This document shows, in pieces, positions 19,416-29,223 of a stretch of 64,000 nucleotides of DNA (positions are counted from its first letter, which is position 1; each line of letters starts with the position of its first letter). This DNA is from Leclercia adecarboxylata (GTDB taxonomy: Bacteria > Pseudomonadota > Gammaproteobacteria > Enterobacterales > Enterobacteriaceae), in NCBI RefSeq assembly GCF_023639785.1, contig NZ_CP098325.1, positions 310,001-374,000 on the forward strand. Reading direction: 5' to 3'. Position numbers and translations under genes: made by a program. The notes below the pieces were generated by a model. That model was not told where the DNA came from, searched no databases, and saw only the letters and a list, made by a program, of their open reading frames with translations.

Positions 19416-20918
19416 ATGCTTAAAAGGAAAAAAGTTAAACCGATCACCCTGCGCGACGTCACCATTATTGACGACGGTAAACTGCGCAAAGCGATCACCG
19501 CCGCCTCGCTCGGTAATGCGATGGAATGGTTTGATTTTGGTGTGTATGGCTTCGTGGCCTATGCATTAGGTAAAGTCTTCTTCCCCGGCGCCGATCCCAG
19601 TTTGCAGATGATCGCCGCTCTCGGGACCTTCTCTGTTCCCTTCCTTATCCGTCCGCTCGGCGGTCTGTTCTTCGGGATGCTGGGGGACAAGTACGGTCGG
19701 CAGAAAATTCTGGCGATAACGATTGTGATTATGTCGGTCAGTACCTTCTGTATCGGCCTTATCCCGTCGTACGCGAGTATTGGCATCTGGGCGCCGATCC
19801 TGCTGCTGCTGTGTAAGATGGCCCAGGGCTTCTCGGTCGGGGGTGAGTACACCGGTGCGTCGATCTTCGTTGCCGAGTACTCTCCGGACCGTAAGCGCGG
19901 CTTTATGGGCAGCTGGCTCGACTTCGGCTCTATTGCCGGGTTCGTGCTGGGCGCGGGCGTCGTGGTGTTGCTCTCCACCGTGGTGGGCGAAGAGAACTTC
20001 CTCTCCTGGGGCTGGCGTATTCCGTTCTTCCTGGCGCTGCCGTTGGGCATCATTGGCCTTTACTTGCGTCACGCGTTAGAAGAGACCCCGGCGTTCCAGC
20101 AGCATGTTGATAAGCTGGAGCAGGGCGATCGCGAAGGTCTGCAGGAAGGGCCAAAGGTTTCGTTCAAAGAGATTGCCACCAAACACTGGCGCAGCCTGCT
20201 GACCTGTATCGGTCTGGTGATCTCCACCAACGTGACCTATTACATGCTGCTGACCTACATGCCGAGCTATCTGTCGCATAACCTGCACTACTCGGAAGAT
20301 CACGGCGTGCTGATTATCATCGCCATCATGGTGGGGATGTTGTTTGTGCAGCCGATCATGGGCCTGCTGAGCGACCGCTTCGGACGTCGTCCTTTCATTA
20401 TTTTAGGTAGTGTCGCGCTGTTCGTGCTGGCTATCCCGGCCTTCATTATGATCAACAGCAACGTCATCGGGCTGATTTTTGCCGGTCTGCTGATGCTGGC
20501 GGTGATCCTCAACTGCTTTATCGGCGTGATGGCATCGACCCTGCCGGCGATGTTCCCGACGCACATTCGCTACAGTGCGCTGGCGGCGGCGTTTAATATC
20601 TCGGTGCTGATTGCGGGTATTACCCCTACACTGGCGGCATCGCTGGTAGAGAGCACCCAGAACCTGATGATGCCTGCGTATTACCTGATGGTGATTGCGG
20701 TCATCGGGCTGATCACCGGCCTTTATATGAAAGAGACAGCCAACCTGCCGCTGAAAGGGGCAACACCTGCCGCATCCGACCTCCAGGAAGCGAAGGAGAT
20801 CCTGCGCGAGCATCACGACAACATTGAGCAGAAGATCGAAGATATCGATGCTGAGATTGCAGAGCTACAGGCGAAGCGCTCCCGGCTGGTGGATCAACAC
20901 CCCCGCATTAACGAGTAA
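19416..20918 (+). CDS. proP: Osmoprotectant/proton symporter ProP
   Basis: ProP is an inner-membrane MFS transporter that accumulates proline, glycine betaine and ectoine at high osmolality. The 500-residue protein has about twelve membrane segments, MFS loop motifs GDKYGRQK and SDRFGRRP, and a long C-terminal cytoplasmic tail from about 453. Its last part (DNIEQKIEDIDAEIAELQAK) is the heptad coiled coil that tunes the osmotic set point. A strong terminator follows. Confidence 0.96.
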   Translation: MLKRKKVKPITLRDVTIIDDGKLRKAITAASLGNAMEWFDFGVYGFVAYALGKVFFPGADPSLQMIAALGTFSVPFLIRPLGGLFFGMLGDKYGRQKILAITIVIMSVSTFCIGLIPSYASIGIWAPILLLLCKMAQGFSVGGEYTGASIFVAEYSPDRKRGFMGSWLDFGSIAGFVLGAGVVVLLSTVVGEENFLSWGWRIPFFLALPLGIIGLYLRHALEETPAFQQHVDKLEQGDREGLQEGPKVSFKEIATKHWRSLLTCIGLVISTNVTYYMLLTYMPSYLSHNLHYSEDHGVLIIIAIMVGMLFVQPIMGLLSDRFGRRPFIILGSVALFVLAIPAFIMINSNVIGLIFAGLLMLAVILNCFIGVMASTLPAMFPTHIRYSALAAAFNISVLIAGITPTLAASLVESTQNLMMPAYYLMVIAVIGLITGLYMKETANLPLKGATPAASDLQEAKEILREHHDNIEQKIEDIDAEIAELQAKRSRLVDQHPRINE

Positions 20919-20923
20919 ATAAA

Positions 20924-20951
20924 AAAACCCGGCCAAGGCCGGGTTTTTTTG
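20924..20951 (+). terminator. Rho-independent terminator of proP
   Basis: The stem CCCGGCC/GGCCGGG with loop AA is followed by seven T residues immediately after the proP stop codon. An A-run on the other side could let it work in both directions. Confidence 0.93.
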
Positions 20952-21268
20952 TGCCTTTTGTTTGCATCATCTCTTTTTTCATACCTGAACGGAATACAAC
21001 TAAAGTTTATTGGCGGTTTTAATGAATAGTGCATACGCTTTACTTAAACGGATGTCTCTATAAATTTAACGCCTTCAGCGTTAAGAGGGGGATGTATGCT
21101 GAGTTTTACACCCACATAGTTGTGAGCCCGGGCAATCCCCCAGGATGCTGACTCTTTCCGGTAACGTACCCTTACGCGAAACAGCTTTTTATTTTTTTAA
21201 TACGTTCACGGGTGCAATTAGCGCTACAAAAAAATAATACCGATGCTTAATTATAAGTAGGTCCGGGC
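20952..21268 (+). other. Upstream region of the exopolysaccharide locus
   Basis: About 317 AT-rich bases precede the wcaJ-like gene and should contain the operon promoter. I looked for a JUMPstart/ops element (GGCGGTAG); only GGCGGTTTT at 21012 resembles it and I do not accept it. No terminator or RNA gene is clear. Confidence 0.4.
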
Positions 21269-22684
21269 ATGCTGAGAAATTCGCAAAAGATCACCCATGG
21301 AGGTTACTCAGTATTCATTAAATTAATTGATTTCTTCTCAATTAATTTAATTCTGATGCTCAGTGGTTGGTGGTTGAAAATGGAGTCTTTCGACACTGTA
21401 ATTTTGATCAGCTTATTGTACTCCACCGCATTTTTACTCTTTGGTGAATACACGGAGTGTTATCTTTACAGACCTAAAAACAACAAGTTACGCAATCAAA
21501 GACGGCTGTTCTTGACGGCTTTTTTAGCCATTCTGTTTATCGGCATGGTGCGAATTTTAGTCGCCAAATTATATTCGTTGGGTTACTTAACCTTTATTGA
21601 TATGCGCAATATTCCTGCCCTGCCGTTATGGTATGCCTCGCCGATCCCGTTTCTGTACGTTGTCCGCCTGATTATTTTCAAACTCTCAGCGAAAAAGCGC
21701 ATCAGAGTCGCCATTATCGGGATTACCGATAACGGCCTGGCGGCGGAAAAGGCGTTACGTCTGGAGTATGCGGATGTGCAGCTGGAACTGGCCTTCTACG
21801 ATGAACGCGGCCCGGAGCGGCTGGGCGAACTGGCGAAAAGAATTACCAGCCCTTATAACGGTCCCGTCATCAAACTGGTCGAAGAGGCAAAGGCCGGCAG
21901 GGTCGACGAAATCTACATCGCCCTGCCGATGGTGGCCCTGGAGCGCATACGCCATTTTCTGGCCATGATGTCCGATACCACGGTAAATACCTGGATCGTG
22001 CCGGACTTTTACGCCTACAGTACCAATACCTCGCAGATACGTTCTGTTCATAACCTACAGACCATTGGCATTTTCACCTCCCCCCTTGATGGCGGTGGGT
22101 CGTTTATTAAACGCGCGGAAGATCTGGTTCTGGGCAGCGTGATTATGGTAATGATTGTCTCGTTAATGATCGTCATTGCCATTGGTATTAAGCTCACCTC
22201 ACGCGGGCCGGTTTTCTTCAAACAGGATCGCTATGGGCTGAGCGGGCAGAAGATCAAAGTCTGGAAGTTCCGGACCATGAAAGTTATGGAAAATACCGAC
22301 ACGGTGATACAGGCGACACGAGATGACCCGCGGGTCACGCGCTTTGGAGCATTCTTGCGTCGGACATCTCTGGATGAACTGCCGCAGTTCATCAATGTTA
22401 TTCAAGGAAATATGTCGATTGTCGGCCCACGGCCCCATGCTGTGGCGCACAACGAGCTTTACCGTAAGCAGGTCGAAAACTACATGATTCGCCATAAAGT
22501 GAAGCCTGGGATCACAGGTCTGGCGCAAATTAATGGCTATCGTGGCGAAATTGATGCGCTATATAAAATGGAAAAGCGAGTCCAGTACGACATTGAATAT
22601 ATTCAGAACTGGTCCTTTTGGTTAGATATAAAAATCATCATTAAAACCATTTTTAAGGGATTTGTCGGTAAGAATGCATACTAA
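21269..22684 (+). CDS. Undecaprenyl-phosphate sugar phosphotransferase (WcaJ family)
   Basis: This is the likely initiating enzyme, transferring a hexose-1-phosphate (glucose or galactose) to undecaprenyl phosphate at the inner membrane. The 471 residues show four or five N-terminal membrane segments, a CoA-binding-like cytoplasmic domain at about 148-270 and a re-entrant membrane helix near 290-312. The C-terminal catalytic domain has KVWKFRTM, LRRTSLDELPQFINV and GNMSIVGPRPHA, all hallmarks of the family. It opens the exopolysaccharide operon; sugar specificity cannot be read. Confidence 0.9.
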   Translation: MLRNSQKITHGGYSVFIKLIDFFSINLILMLSGWWLKMESFDTVILISLLYSTAFLLFGEYTECYLYRPKNNKLRNQRRLFLTAFLAILFIGMVRILVAKLYSLGYLTFIDMRNIPALPLWYASPIPFLYVVRLIIFKLSAKKRIRVAIIGITDNGLAAEKALRLEYADVQLELAFYDERGPERLGELAKRITSPYNGPVIKLVEEAKAGRVDEIYIALPMVALERIRHFLAMMSDTTVNTWIVPDFYAYSTNTSQIRSVHNLQTIGIFTSPLDGGGSFIKRAEDLVLGSVIMVMIVSLMIVIAIGIKLTSRGPVFFKQDRYGLSGQKIKVWKFRTMKVMENTDTVIQATRDDPRVTRFGAFLRRTSLDELPQFINVIQGNMSIVGPRPHAVAHNELYRKQVENYMIRHKVKPGITGLAQINGYRGEIDALYKMEKRVQYDIEYIQNWSFWLDIKIIIKTIFKGFVGKNAY

Positions 22685-23960
22685 AATTATTATTATCGCT
22701 GGGATTATGGCGTCTCCGGTCGCGTTAGCAGAATTAACGCCAAAATCACATATCGGCTGGGCGGGTATCGACTTTCAAAGCAATGTCGGGGTGAACTATG
22801 GGCATAACGATAACGTCACCTTCCAGCCTCACGATAGCGACGCGAAAAGCTCCGACTTCCAGAGTCTCAGACCCGTCTTGTCCCTGAACGGGGAGCGCGG
22901 TCAGGACAAGTATCTGCTGATGTACACCGGGGATTATCGTCACTACTCCAGCGACTCGGCGGATGACTACGACGATCACTTCTTCCGCTTCAAAGGCGAC
23001 TGGCGTTATGGTCTGATGCATGGCCTGAGCCTGACGCTCGAAGACTCTCTCGGCCATGAGGAACGCGGGCGCGGCGTGACGGAGGGGTTCCTGCCGGAAC
23101 AGTTCCGGGAATTTGGCGTGACCTCACCGTTAACCACCAATCTGTTCAACAGCGAGCTGCGCTATAGTTACGGTGCGCCCGACGGACGGGGAAGGGCAGA
23201 CCTGGCGTTAATGCACCGCAAATGGTCTTTTGGAAATACCGGCCAGGTTGAAAGCAGGGATGAGGACTTTGCACAATATATTCGCGAGCAGGAGTGGACC
23301 GAAAATACCCTGATTGCAGAAATTTTCGATCAATACACCTCTAAGACGCGTTTTCGCTATAGTTTTATTACCAACCAGTTTCATTACGATCATGACTCCG
23401 CAAAAGACAGTAATGAATACTATTTGCGTTATGGCATTCAGTCGCAGCTGACGGGCAAAACGAACGTTGATATGAACGTGTCGTGGCTCTATAAAACCTT
23501 TGAGAATAACCCCGGCTCGAAGGATTTCAACGGGATTAACTGGGATATTCTCGGGGAATGGAAACCGCTTCAGCAGTCGCTGTTTACGCTAAGAACATCA
23601 CAAAGTATTAAGGATCCTTCTGAAGCGGGCGGATATAATTTAGTTACCGAGTACGGCATTTCATACAAACACTTGTGGATGAATGACCGCTTAACGATGT
23701 TGCTTGATTATGCGTGGATTACAGAGGACTACAAAGATCAGAACAAGGACCGTCATGACAAAAATGGGGTGTTTTCATTTATCGTAGGTTATGACCTCAC
23801 GCCATCGGTTAACCTTGGTGTGGAATATCATCTTGATACGCTTAAGTCTAATAAAGATACAGATACCTTTACTATCGGCCCCAACGACGATCGCGTCGTG
23901 ACCGAAACGTTGGGCTATGATCAATCTTTAATTATGCTTACAGCTAAGGTTCAGATTTAA
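22674..23960 (+). CDS. Outer-membrane beta-barrel protein of the exopolysaccharide locus
   Basis: This 428-residue secreted protein has a signal peptide (MHTKIIIIAGIMASPVALA, cleaved near 19). It is rich in alternating polar/aromatic strands ending in a C-terminal LIMLTAKVQI beta-signal-like segment, typical of outer-membrane barrels. The ATG at 22674 overlaps the wcaJ-like gene. It sits directly before a short export lipoprotein that lacks the usual outer-membrane helices, so it may supply the pore for polysaccharide export. The export role is inference. Confidence 0.75.
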   Translation: MHTKIIIIAGIMASPVALAELTPKSHIGWAGIDFQSNVGVNYGHNDNVTFQPHDSDAKSSDFQSLRPVLSLNGERGQDKYLLMYTGDYRHYSSDSADDYDDHFFRFKGDWRYGLMHGLSLTLEDSLGHEERGRGVTEGFLPEQFREFGVTSPLTTNLFNSELRYSYGAPDGRGRADLALMHRKWSFGNTGQVESRDEDFAQYIREQEWTENTLIAEIFDQYTSKTRFRYSFITNQFHYDHDSAKDSNEYYLRYGIQSQLTGKTNVDMNVSWLYKTFENNPGSKDFNGINWDILGEWKPLQQSLFTLRTSQSIKDPSEAGGYNLVTEYGISYKHLWMNDRLTMLLDYAWITEDYKDQNKDRHDKNGVFSFIVGYDLTPSVNLGVEYHLDTLKSNKDTDTFTIGPNDDRVVTETLGYDQSLIMLTAKVQI

Positions 23961-23961
23961 A

Positions 23962-24519
23962 ATGAAAATAATGAAACTGTGCGCTTTTTTACTCCTCAGC
24001 GTTGTTTTCGCCGGATGCAAATCACCGCAGCCGACGTTAAAGGACAATAGCGTGGTGGATACAGCAAATTATTTACTGGGCTCCGGTGATATCGTCAACA
24101 TTAACGTTGCCGGTCAACCTGACCTGACCATGAAAGTAGTACTTGATAATAGTGGGGCTATTAATTACCCCTATATTGGCAAGCTGGAATTAAAGGGCAA
24201 AACCGCCAGTCAGGTGGACGCGGAGATTACGCAACGCCTGCGCAAAGGTTTTGTGCTTAATCCAATGGTGACGGTCAATATTGCTGAATTCCGTAAGTTT
24301 TATATCTCTGGTGAAGTTGAGAATCCGAATGGCTATTCCTATGAGCCAGGGTTGACCGTGGAAAAATCCATCGCCCTGGCGGGGGGTTATACCGATCGTG
24401 CAGACCGTACGGATCTCAAAATTCGTCAATCATCCACCGGTGAGTTGCTTGAAAATGTTGATGTTACCCACTCCGTACTCCCGGGCGATCTCGTCATAAT
24501 TGGCACAGGATTCTTCTGA
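23962..24519 (+). CDS. Short OPX-type polysaccharide export lipoprotein
   Basis: This 185-residue lipoprotein has lipobox FAGC (C19). It contains a poly_export domain starting LLGSGDIVNINVAGQPDL and one SLBB-like domain (KFYISGEVENPNGYSYEPGL onwards), then stops. Wza of colanic acid/group 1 capsules is about twice as long and ends in an amphipathic helix that forms the outer-membrane pore; that part is missing here. The gene starts one base after the beta-barrel gene, suggesting the two products work together. Confidence 0.85.
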   Translation: MKIMKLCAFLLLSVVFAGCKSPQPTLKDNSVVDTANYLLGSGDIVNINVAGQPDLTMKVVLDNSGAINYPYIGKLELKGKTASQVDAEITQRLRKGFVLNPMVTVNIAEFRKFYISGEVENPNGYSYEPGLTVEKSIALAGGYTDRADRTDLKIRQSSTGELLENVDVTHSVLPGDLVIIGTGFF

Positions 24520-24521
24520 CC

Positions 24522-26642
24522 ATGAAACTATCAATAGTGGAAAATGGCAAAAAGCGAGAAAGCGCTATCGATATCGCAAGATTTGCCAGAGAAATTAAAA
24601 AGAACTCCTGGAAAATCCTTCTCTCCGGCATCGTTGCCGGGGCGATTGCCTGGCCACTAATGAGTTTGATGTCATCGAAGTATGTTTCCACTGCCACGGT
24701 ACTGATTAAAGCTCAGCCGGACAATGTGTCACCTTTCCAGAGAGTGGAAGGTTATGACTCCACCCGTAACGGGTATTACGAAACGCAAACCGCGCTGATG
24801 CAGTCGCGCGTGGTGCTTGAGCAAGCCATTCGCACGCTCAAACTCGATCAAAACCCTGCGTTTAACGGCGAGGGCTCGGGGATGGGTTCAGCCCCTGAAA
24901 ACGAACAGCAGCGGATGGATCATGCTCTGAAAACGCTGATGAAAGATCTCACCATCAGCAACGTGCGCACCACCCATTTATCCACCGTCTCCTATGAGTC
25001 TACCTCGCCACAGCTGTCGGCAGAGGTGGCTAATGGCGTCGCCGAGTCGTTTATCAACTACACCCTGGCTCTGAAGCAGCAAAAAACGGCGAAGGCGCGG
25101 GATGACAACCAGCAGAAGCTGCAGGATCTTCAGCAGCAGATGGCGCAGCAAAAGGCCGCTCTGGATGGCTATCTGGCAAAAGAAGGATTGTTGACCTTCC
25201 GCGGCGTTGATGGCTTTGAGACGGAACAGATGGGCATTATCACCAACCGTCTGGCGAATGCGACCGAGCGTCGGGTGGCTGCTGAATCTATCTATAACGA
25301 GATACGTTCCGGCGGAGGAAAAGCCATCTCGCTGCCGTCGGTTTCAAATCATGCCCAGATCCAGGATTTACGTATCGCCCTGATCCAGGCCAACAGTGAG
25401 CTTTCGCAGCTGGAGAAATCCTACGGGCCACAGTATGACAAAGTGATCCAGGCCCGGGCGCGTATCAGCGCGATCCAGGCGCAGACGGCGATGACGCTCA
25501 GGGAGCAGGAGGCCGGATTACGCCAGAACTACGAGGCGGCACTGGCAGACGAAAAAAATTATCAGAAGCAGCTGGAAGAACAAAAAGCGAACTTCCAGAA
25601 GTTGTCCATGAAGCGGGATGGTTATAACGACCTGAAGCTGGCGCTGGATAAGACGGAAGAGATGTACAAGATGGCCTATCAGCGCACGCAGGAGCTGGCG
25701 TTACCCGGTTCTTATTCCGACGCTGATGCGGAGATTTACGATCCGGCCGTGCCGGCTGCGCTGCCGGCCAAACCCAATAAACCGCTGCTGATGCTGATGA
25801 TTGTGCTGCTGGTGATGCTGTTCACCACGATGTACATCATGGTGAAAACGGCGACGGACAAATCGGTGAATACCCTCAGCCAGATGCAGAAACGACTGAA
25901 TCTGCTGCCGCTGGGTGAGATCCGCCGCTTTAAGGGGGTGGGCGGGCGCAGCAAAATCCGCGATCTGATCTTCAGCGATCCGCTGAATGCCGACATCATT
26001 CACAGCATGCGCACCCAGATCATGCTGAACAGCCATCCGCTGCAGGTGATTGCCGTGACGTCGGCAGAAGGCGGAGAGGGGCGCACGCTGCTGGCAAATC
26101 TGCTGGCAAACTCCTTTAGCTTTGACCAGAAAACGCTGCTTATCGATATGGATTTCTTCAACAGCGACGGTCTGTCGGGCGAGCTGGGCTCTCCGAAGGC
26201 GCCGGGTGTGGCAGAAGTGCTGCGCGGCGACAGCGCGACCGAAAACGTGCTGGTGAAGATGAGCGAAAATCTCGATTTCCTGCCGCGCGGCAATACGCCG
26301 GTCTCCGCGCTGCTGCTCCTGTCGCCTGAACGGCTGAAACCGCTGATCGATTCCCTGCGTAGCCGCTACCAGCGCATTATCGTCGATGTGGCGGCGGTGA
26401 ATCAGAGCCAGGAAGTCCAGCTGGTAAGTCAGGTGACGGATGGCCTGATCTTTGTCCTGAAAGCGGGGCTGAACGCGGCCGACACCGTTGGACCGGCCAT
26501 CGAGAAGGCGGCCAACGATCGCAACGTGATTATCGGCGGCGTGCTGAATCAGGTGGTGGATAAAAATCTGGAGAGCAAAGAGGGGCTGCGTTCGCTGAAT
26601 TACCATACCCACGAACTGATGAATAACACGGGCCGGGCATGA
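24522..26642 (+). CDS. Wzc-like polysaccharide co-polymerase with degenerate BY-kinase domain
   Basis: The 706-residue inner-membrane protein has a first membrane segment at about 31-50. A periplasmic Wzz/GNVR domain with long coiled coils follows (about 180-400), then a second membrane segment near 422-444 and a C-terminal P-loop domain from about 505. It should control chain length and export. In the kinase domain the Walker A lysine is replaced (GGEGRT, R521), Walker A' is LLIDMD (D542, D544), and Walker B is RIIVDVAA (D622) instead of the usual DTPP. No tyrosine cluster ends the protein. Autokinase activity is therefore doubtful. Confidence 0.85.
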   Translation: MKLSIVENGKKRESAIDIARFAREIKKNSWKILLSGIVAGAIAWPLMSLMSSKYVSTATVLIKAQPDNVSPFQRVEGYDSTRNGYYETQTALMQSRVVLEQAIRTLKLDQNPAFNGEGSGMGSAPENEQQRMDHALKTLMKDLTISNVRTTHLSTVSYESTSPQLSAEVANGVAESFINYTLALKQQKTAKARDDNQQKLQDLQQQMAQQKAALDGYLAKEGLLTFRGVDGFETEQMGIITNRLANATERRVAAESIYNEIRSGGGKAISLPSVSNHAQIQDLRIALIQANSELSQLEKSYGPQYDKVIQARARISAIQAQTAMTLREQEAGLRQNYEAALADEKNYQKQLEEQKANFQKLSMKRDGYNDLKLALDKTEEMYKMAYQRTQELALPGSYSDADAEIYDPAVPAALPAKPNKPLLMLMIVLLVMLFTTMYIMVKTATDKSVNTLSQMQKRLNLLPLGEIRRFKGVGGRSKIRDLIFSDPLNADIIHSMRTQIMLNSHPLQVIAVTSAEGGEGRTLLANLLANSFSFDQKTLLIDMDFFNSDGLSGELGSPKAPGVAEVLRGDSATENVLVKMSENLDFLPRGNTPVSALLLLSPERLKPLIDSLRSRYQRIIVDVAAVNQSQEVQLVSQVTDGLIFVLKAGLNAADTVGPAIEKAANDRNVIIGGVLNQVVDKNLESKEGLRSLNYHTHELMNNTGRA

Positions 26643-27850
26643 GTCTGCTCAGGAGCGCCTCCACGATCGCGGGGTCATCAGTCATTTCACAACTGATTGG
26701 TGCCCTGTCGATCTGGCTCATTTCGCATAAGTACGATCTTGGCGAGGTGGGGCTTTACGCGCTCAACTACAGTATTGCCCTGATCGGGGCACAGGTCTGT
26801 ACCTTTGCCTCACAGCTGCTGATCCCCAGGCAACAGGATGATGAGCTGGCGCAGAATGTGGTGTTTTGCCTTCTGCAAAGCCTGACCATCGCCGTTCCGT
26901 ATGCCGTCCTGACGGGCTGGCTGTTTCATCAGAATATGCTTTTCCTCTATCTGCTTACGCTCTCGAATACCTGGGTGCTGATAGCGGAGAACCTGTCGCT
27001 GCGGACGGCAAACTTTCGCTTTCTGGTGGTTCAACGCATCTCCGTCTCGGTGGTGGTCGTGGTGTCTGTACTGCTCACCCACCAGGTGATGGCGTTTTAC
27101 TGGATGTGGGCGATCCTGATGATGGCGCTGACCAGCGCCTGCATCCTGCGGGCATTTGATATTCGCACCGTCGCGCTGCATCACCTGTGGCCCTCCAGCA
27201 ACCTGGCGTTCCTGCAAAAAAATATTCACCACATCACTAAGGTGGGCAGTGCCGAAGTGCTGGCGATGGCGAATAACAACCTGCCGATTATGCTGATTAA
27301 CTTCTGGTTCTCGGCCTTAACGGCGGGCTACTTCTCGGTGGTCAGCCGCTTCTGCCTGGCCCCGGTGGTGATTGTCGGCAATGCGGTGCGCAACACCATC
27401 TTCTCGAAATGGTCGATTGATTTCAGAAACAACGTCTTTAACTACGAAGAGTACACAAAGGTCCGCCTGCTGCTGTTGGTGCTGGGCGTGGTCTGCACGC
27501 TGGGTGTCTTTATCTTCTATCCGATCGTGATGAATCTCGGCTTCAGCGAAGAGTGGATCGCCTCCGTGCCCACCTCGCGCTACATGCTGCCGTACCTGTT
27601 CCCGGCGCTGGCGGTCTGTCCGCTGACGGTAATAGAGCTGATATTCGGCTCGCACCGTTACTTCCTGCGGATCCAGCTCGAACAGCTGGCGATCGTGGGG
27701 ATCGCGTTTGTCGTGGTGCCGTACTTCTACAATGACTACGCGACCTCCATCATCATATTTTCGATTCTGACGTTCATTCGCTACGCCTTTATCTATCTGA
27801 AGGTGAATAAGCGCGCCGACATTCTGAAAAACGGGTCAGTGGCATCATGA
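26639..27850 (+). CDS. Polysaccharide flippase (Wzx-like)
   Basis: The 403-residue polytopic protein of the MOP/polysaccharide-synthase type has about twelve hydrophobic segments and an N-terminus STIAGSSVISQLIGALSIWL typical of O-antigen and EPS flippases. It likely turns lipid-linked repeat units across the inner membrane. It overlaps the co-polymerase gene by four bases (ATGA) and the next gene by four. Confidence 0.82.
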   Translation: MSLLRSASTIAGSSVISQLIGALSIWLISHKYDLGEVGLYALNYSIALIGAQVCTFASQLLIPRQQDDELAQNVVFCLLQSLTIAVPYAVLTGWLFHQNMLFLYLLTLSNTWVLIAENLSLRTANFRFLVVQRISVSVVVVVSVLLTHQVMAFYWMWAILMMALTSACILRAFDIRTVALHHLWPSSNLAFLQKNIHHITKVGSAEVLAMANNNLPIMLINFWFSALTAGYFSVVSRFCLAPVVIVGNAVRNTIFSKWSIDFRNNVFNYEEYTKVRLLLLVLGVVCTLGVFIFYPIVMNLGFSEEWIASVPTSRYMLPYLFPALAVCPLTVIELIFGSHRYFLRIQLEQLAIVGIAFVVVPYFYNDYATSIIIFSILTFIRYAFIYLKVNKRADILKNGSVAS

Positions 27851-29223
27851 ATCTCAATACCGGACATTACTTACAGACGTTCACCCTGCTGACCCTCATC
27901 TTCTGCGGGCTGGTGCAGTACTTTACCGGTGAGCTGACGGTGCTGTGGCTGCCCTTCTTCTTAACAATGCTGATGGCGGCTTTTCTCCTGCTGCAGACCC
28001 GTTACGAACCTGTGCGCCTTGATGCGCAGGAAGCCATCGTCCTGACGCTGTATCTCTCCTTTATCCTGCTCGCCGGGATATCCACACTGTTTCAGGGCGG
28101 GGCGCTCATCACGCTTATCGGGTTTAAGAATGAGATTGCCCTGTCGCTGGTGATGCTCTGCCTGCTGCTGGGGTTCTGCCGGGAATCGCAGATCTACCAG
28201 GTCACGCGCGGGCTGTACTGGATCTTTTATCTCCAGTTCCCGGTTGCGCTCTACCAGCTCATCTTCGTGGTGCCGCAGCGCGTGGCGCTACATGGCGAAG
28301 AGGAGAAGTGGGACTCCGTGGTGGGGACCTTCGGGGGCGACCCGATGGGCGGGGGGAACACCGCAGCGATGGGGTTGTTCTGCCTGCTGATCATGCTGCT
28401 GAAAGTCTCGGAGTATAAGCATGGGCTGATCAGCTTTAAAAACATGGCGCTGCATATCACCCTGGGGTTTGTGATGTGCATTATCGGGGAAGTGAAATTC
28501 GTGATCCTGCTGTCGCCGCTATTGCTGGGGTGGGTGTGGCTCATGCCCTCCTGGGTCAAAGAGGCCAGTAAGGTGAATCTGGCCGTGCTGCTGGCTATTC
28601 TGGTGTCGATGGTCCTGCTGATCGGCCTTGCCATCATCATTCTGGCCTACAGCTATACCGCCGCCTATGGCATCGACATGTCGGAAAACCCCTTCGCTGT
28701 GTTCTTTGACTCACTGGGCTACATTTTTGACCCCAACTTCATCCTGCCAGGCGGGGAGATAGGGCGTTTTACCACCCTGACGTTCTGGTTACAGCATAAC
28801 GACCTGTCGGGGCTGCCGGGCACGCTGTTTGGCTACGGGCTGAACGCCACCAACAGCGGCAGTTTCCTCTCTCCGGGTTTCCTGAATCAGATCTACAACC
28901 TGACCCTCGACAGTACCGCCATGAGTATGCTGCTGTGGGAAGTGGGCGTGGTGGGAACCGTCATCTTTATTGGGCTGTTTGTTTATATTCTGAAAGTGGT
29001 TCAGCCCGAACCTCTGCTATCGGTTGAGCAGGTTGATGAACAGGATCTCCGGCTACTGAGCTCTGCGCCAGCCTTTAACGTTTTTTCAATCGCCTGTCTG
29101 CTCAGTCTGCCTTACAGCCAGATACTGATGATCGTGCCAATGCTGCAATTCTTATTCTATCTATCTTTAGGTTCCAGCTTGATCATTCGCCGGACCGTAC
29201 GCCGTTATACGGGGCTCTATTGA
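27847..29223 (+). CDS. Polysaccharide polymerase-like membrane protein (Wzy-like)
   Basis: The 458-residue protein has ten or more membrane segments and a large loop around 265-330 (about DMSENPFAVFFDSLGYIFDP onwards). Wzy polymerases are poorly conserved, so the call rests on topology, size and position between flippase and glycosyltransferase genes. It would join repeat units in the periplasm. It overlaps both neighbours by four bases. Confidence 0.65.
   Translation: MNLNTGHYLQTFTLLTLIFCGLVQYFTGELTVLWLPFFLTMLMAAFLLLQTRYEPVRLDAQEAIVLTLYLSFILLAGISTLFQGGALITLIGFKNEIALSLVMLCLLLGFCRESQIYQVTRGLYWIFYLQFPVALYQLIFVVPQRVALHGEEEKWDSVVGTFGGDPMGGGNTAAMGLFCLLIMLLKVSEYKHGLISFKNMALHITLGFVMCIIGEVKFVILLSPLLLGWVWLMPSWVKEASKVNLAVLLAILVSMVLLIGLAIIILAYSYTAAYGIDMSENPFAVFFDSLGYIFDPNFILPGGEIGRFTTLTFWLQHNDLSGLPGTLFGYGLNATNSGSFLSPGFLNQIYNLTLDSTAMSMLLWEVGVVGTVIFIGLFVYILKVVQPEPLLSVEQVDEQDLRLLSSAPAFNVFSIACLLSLPYSQILMIVPMLQFLFYLSLGSSLIIRRTVRRYTGLY

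Noticed and set aside
21005..21030. RfaH ops/JUMPstart element upstream of the EPS operon
   Set aside because: Only GGCGGTTTT is present; the rest of the consensus is missing.
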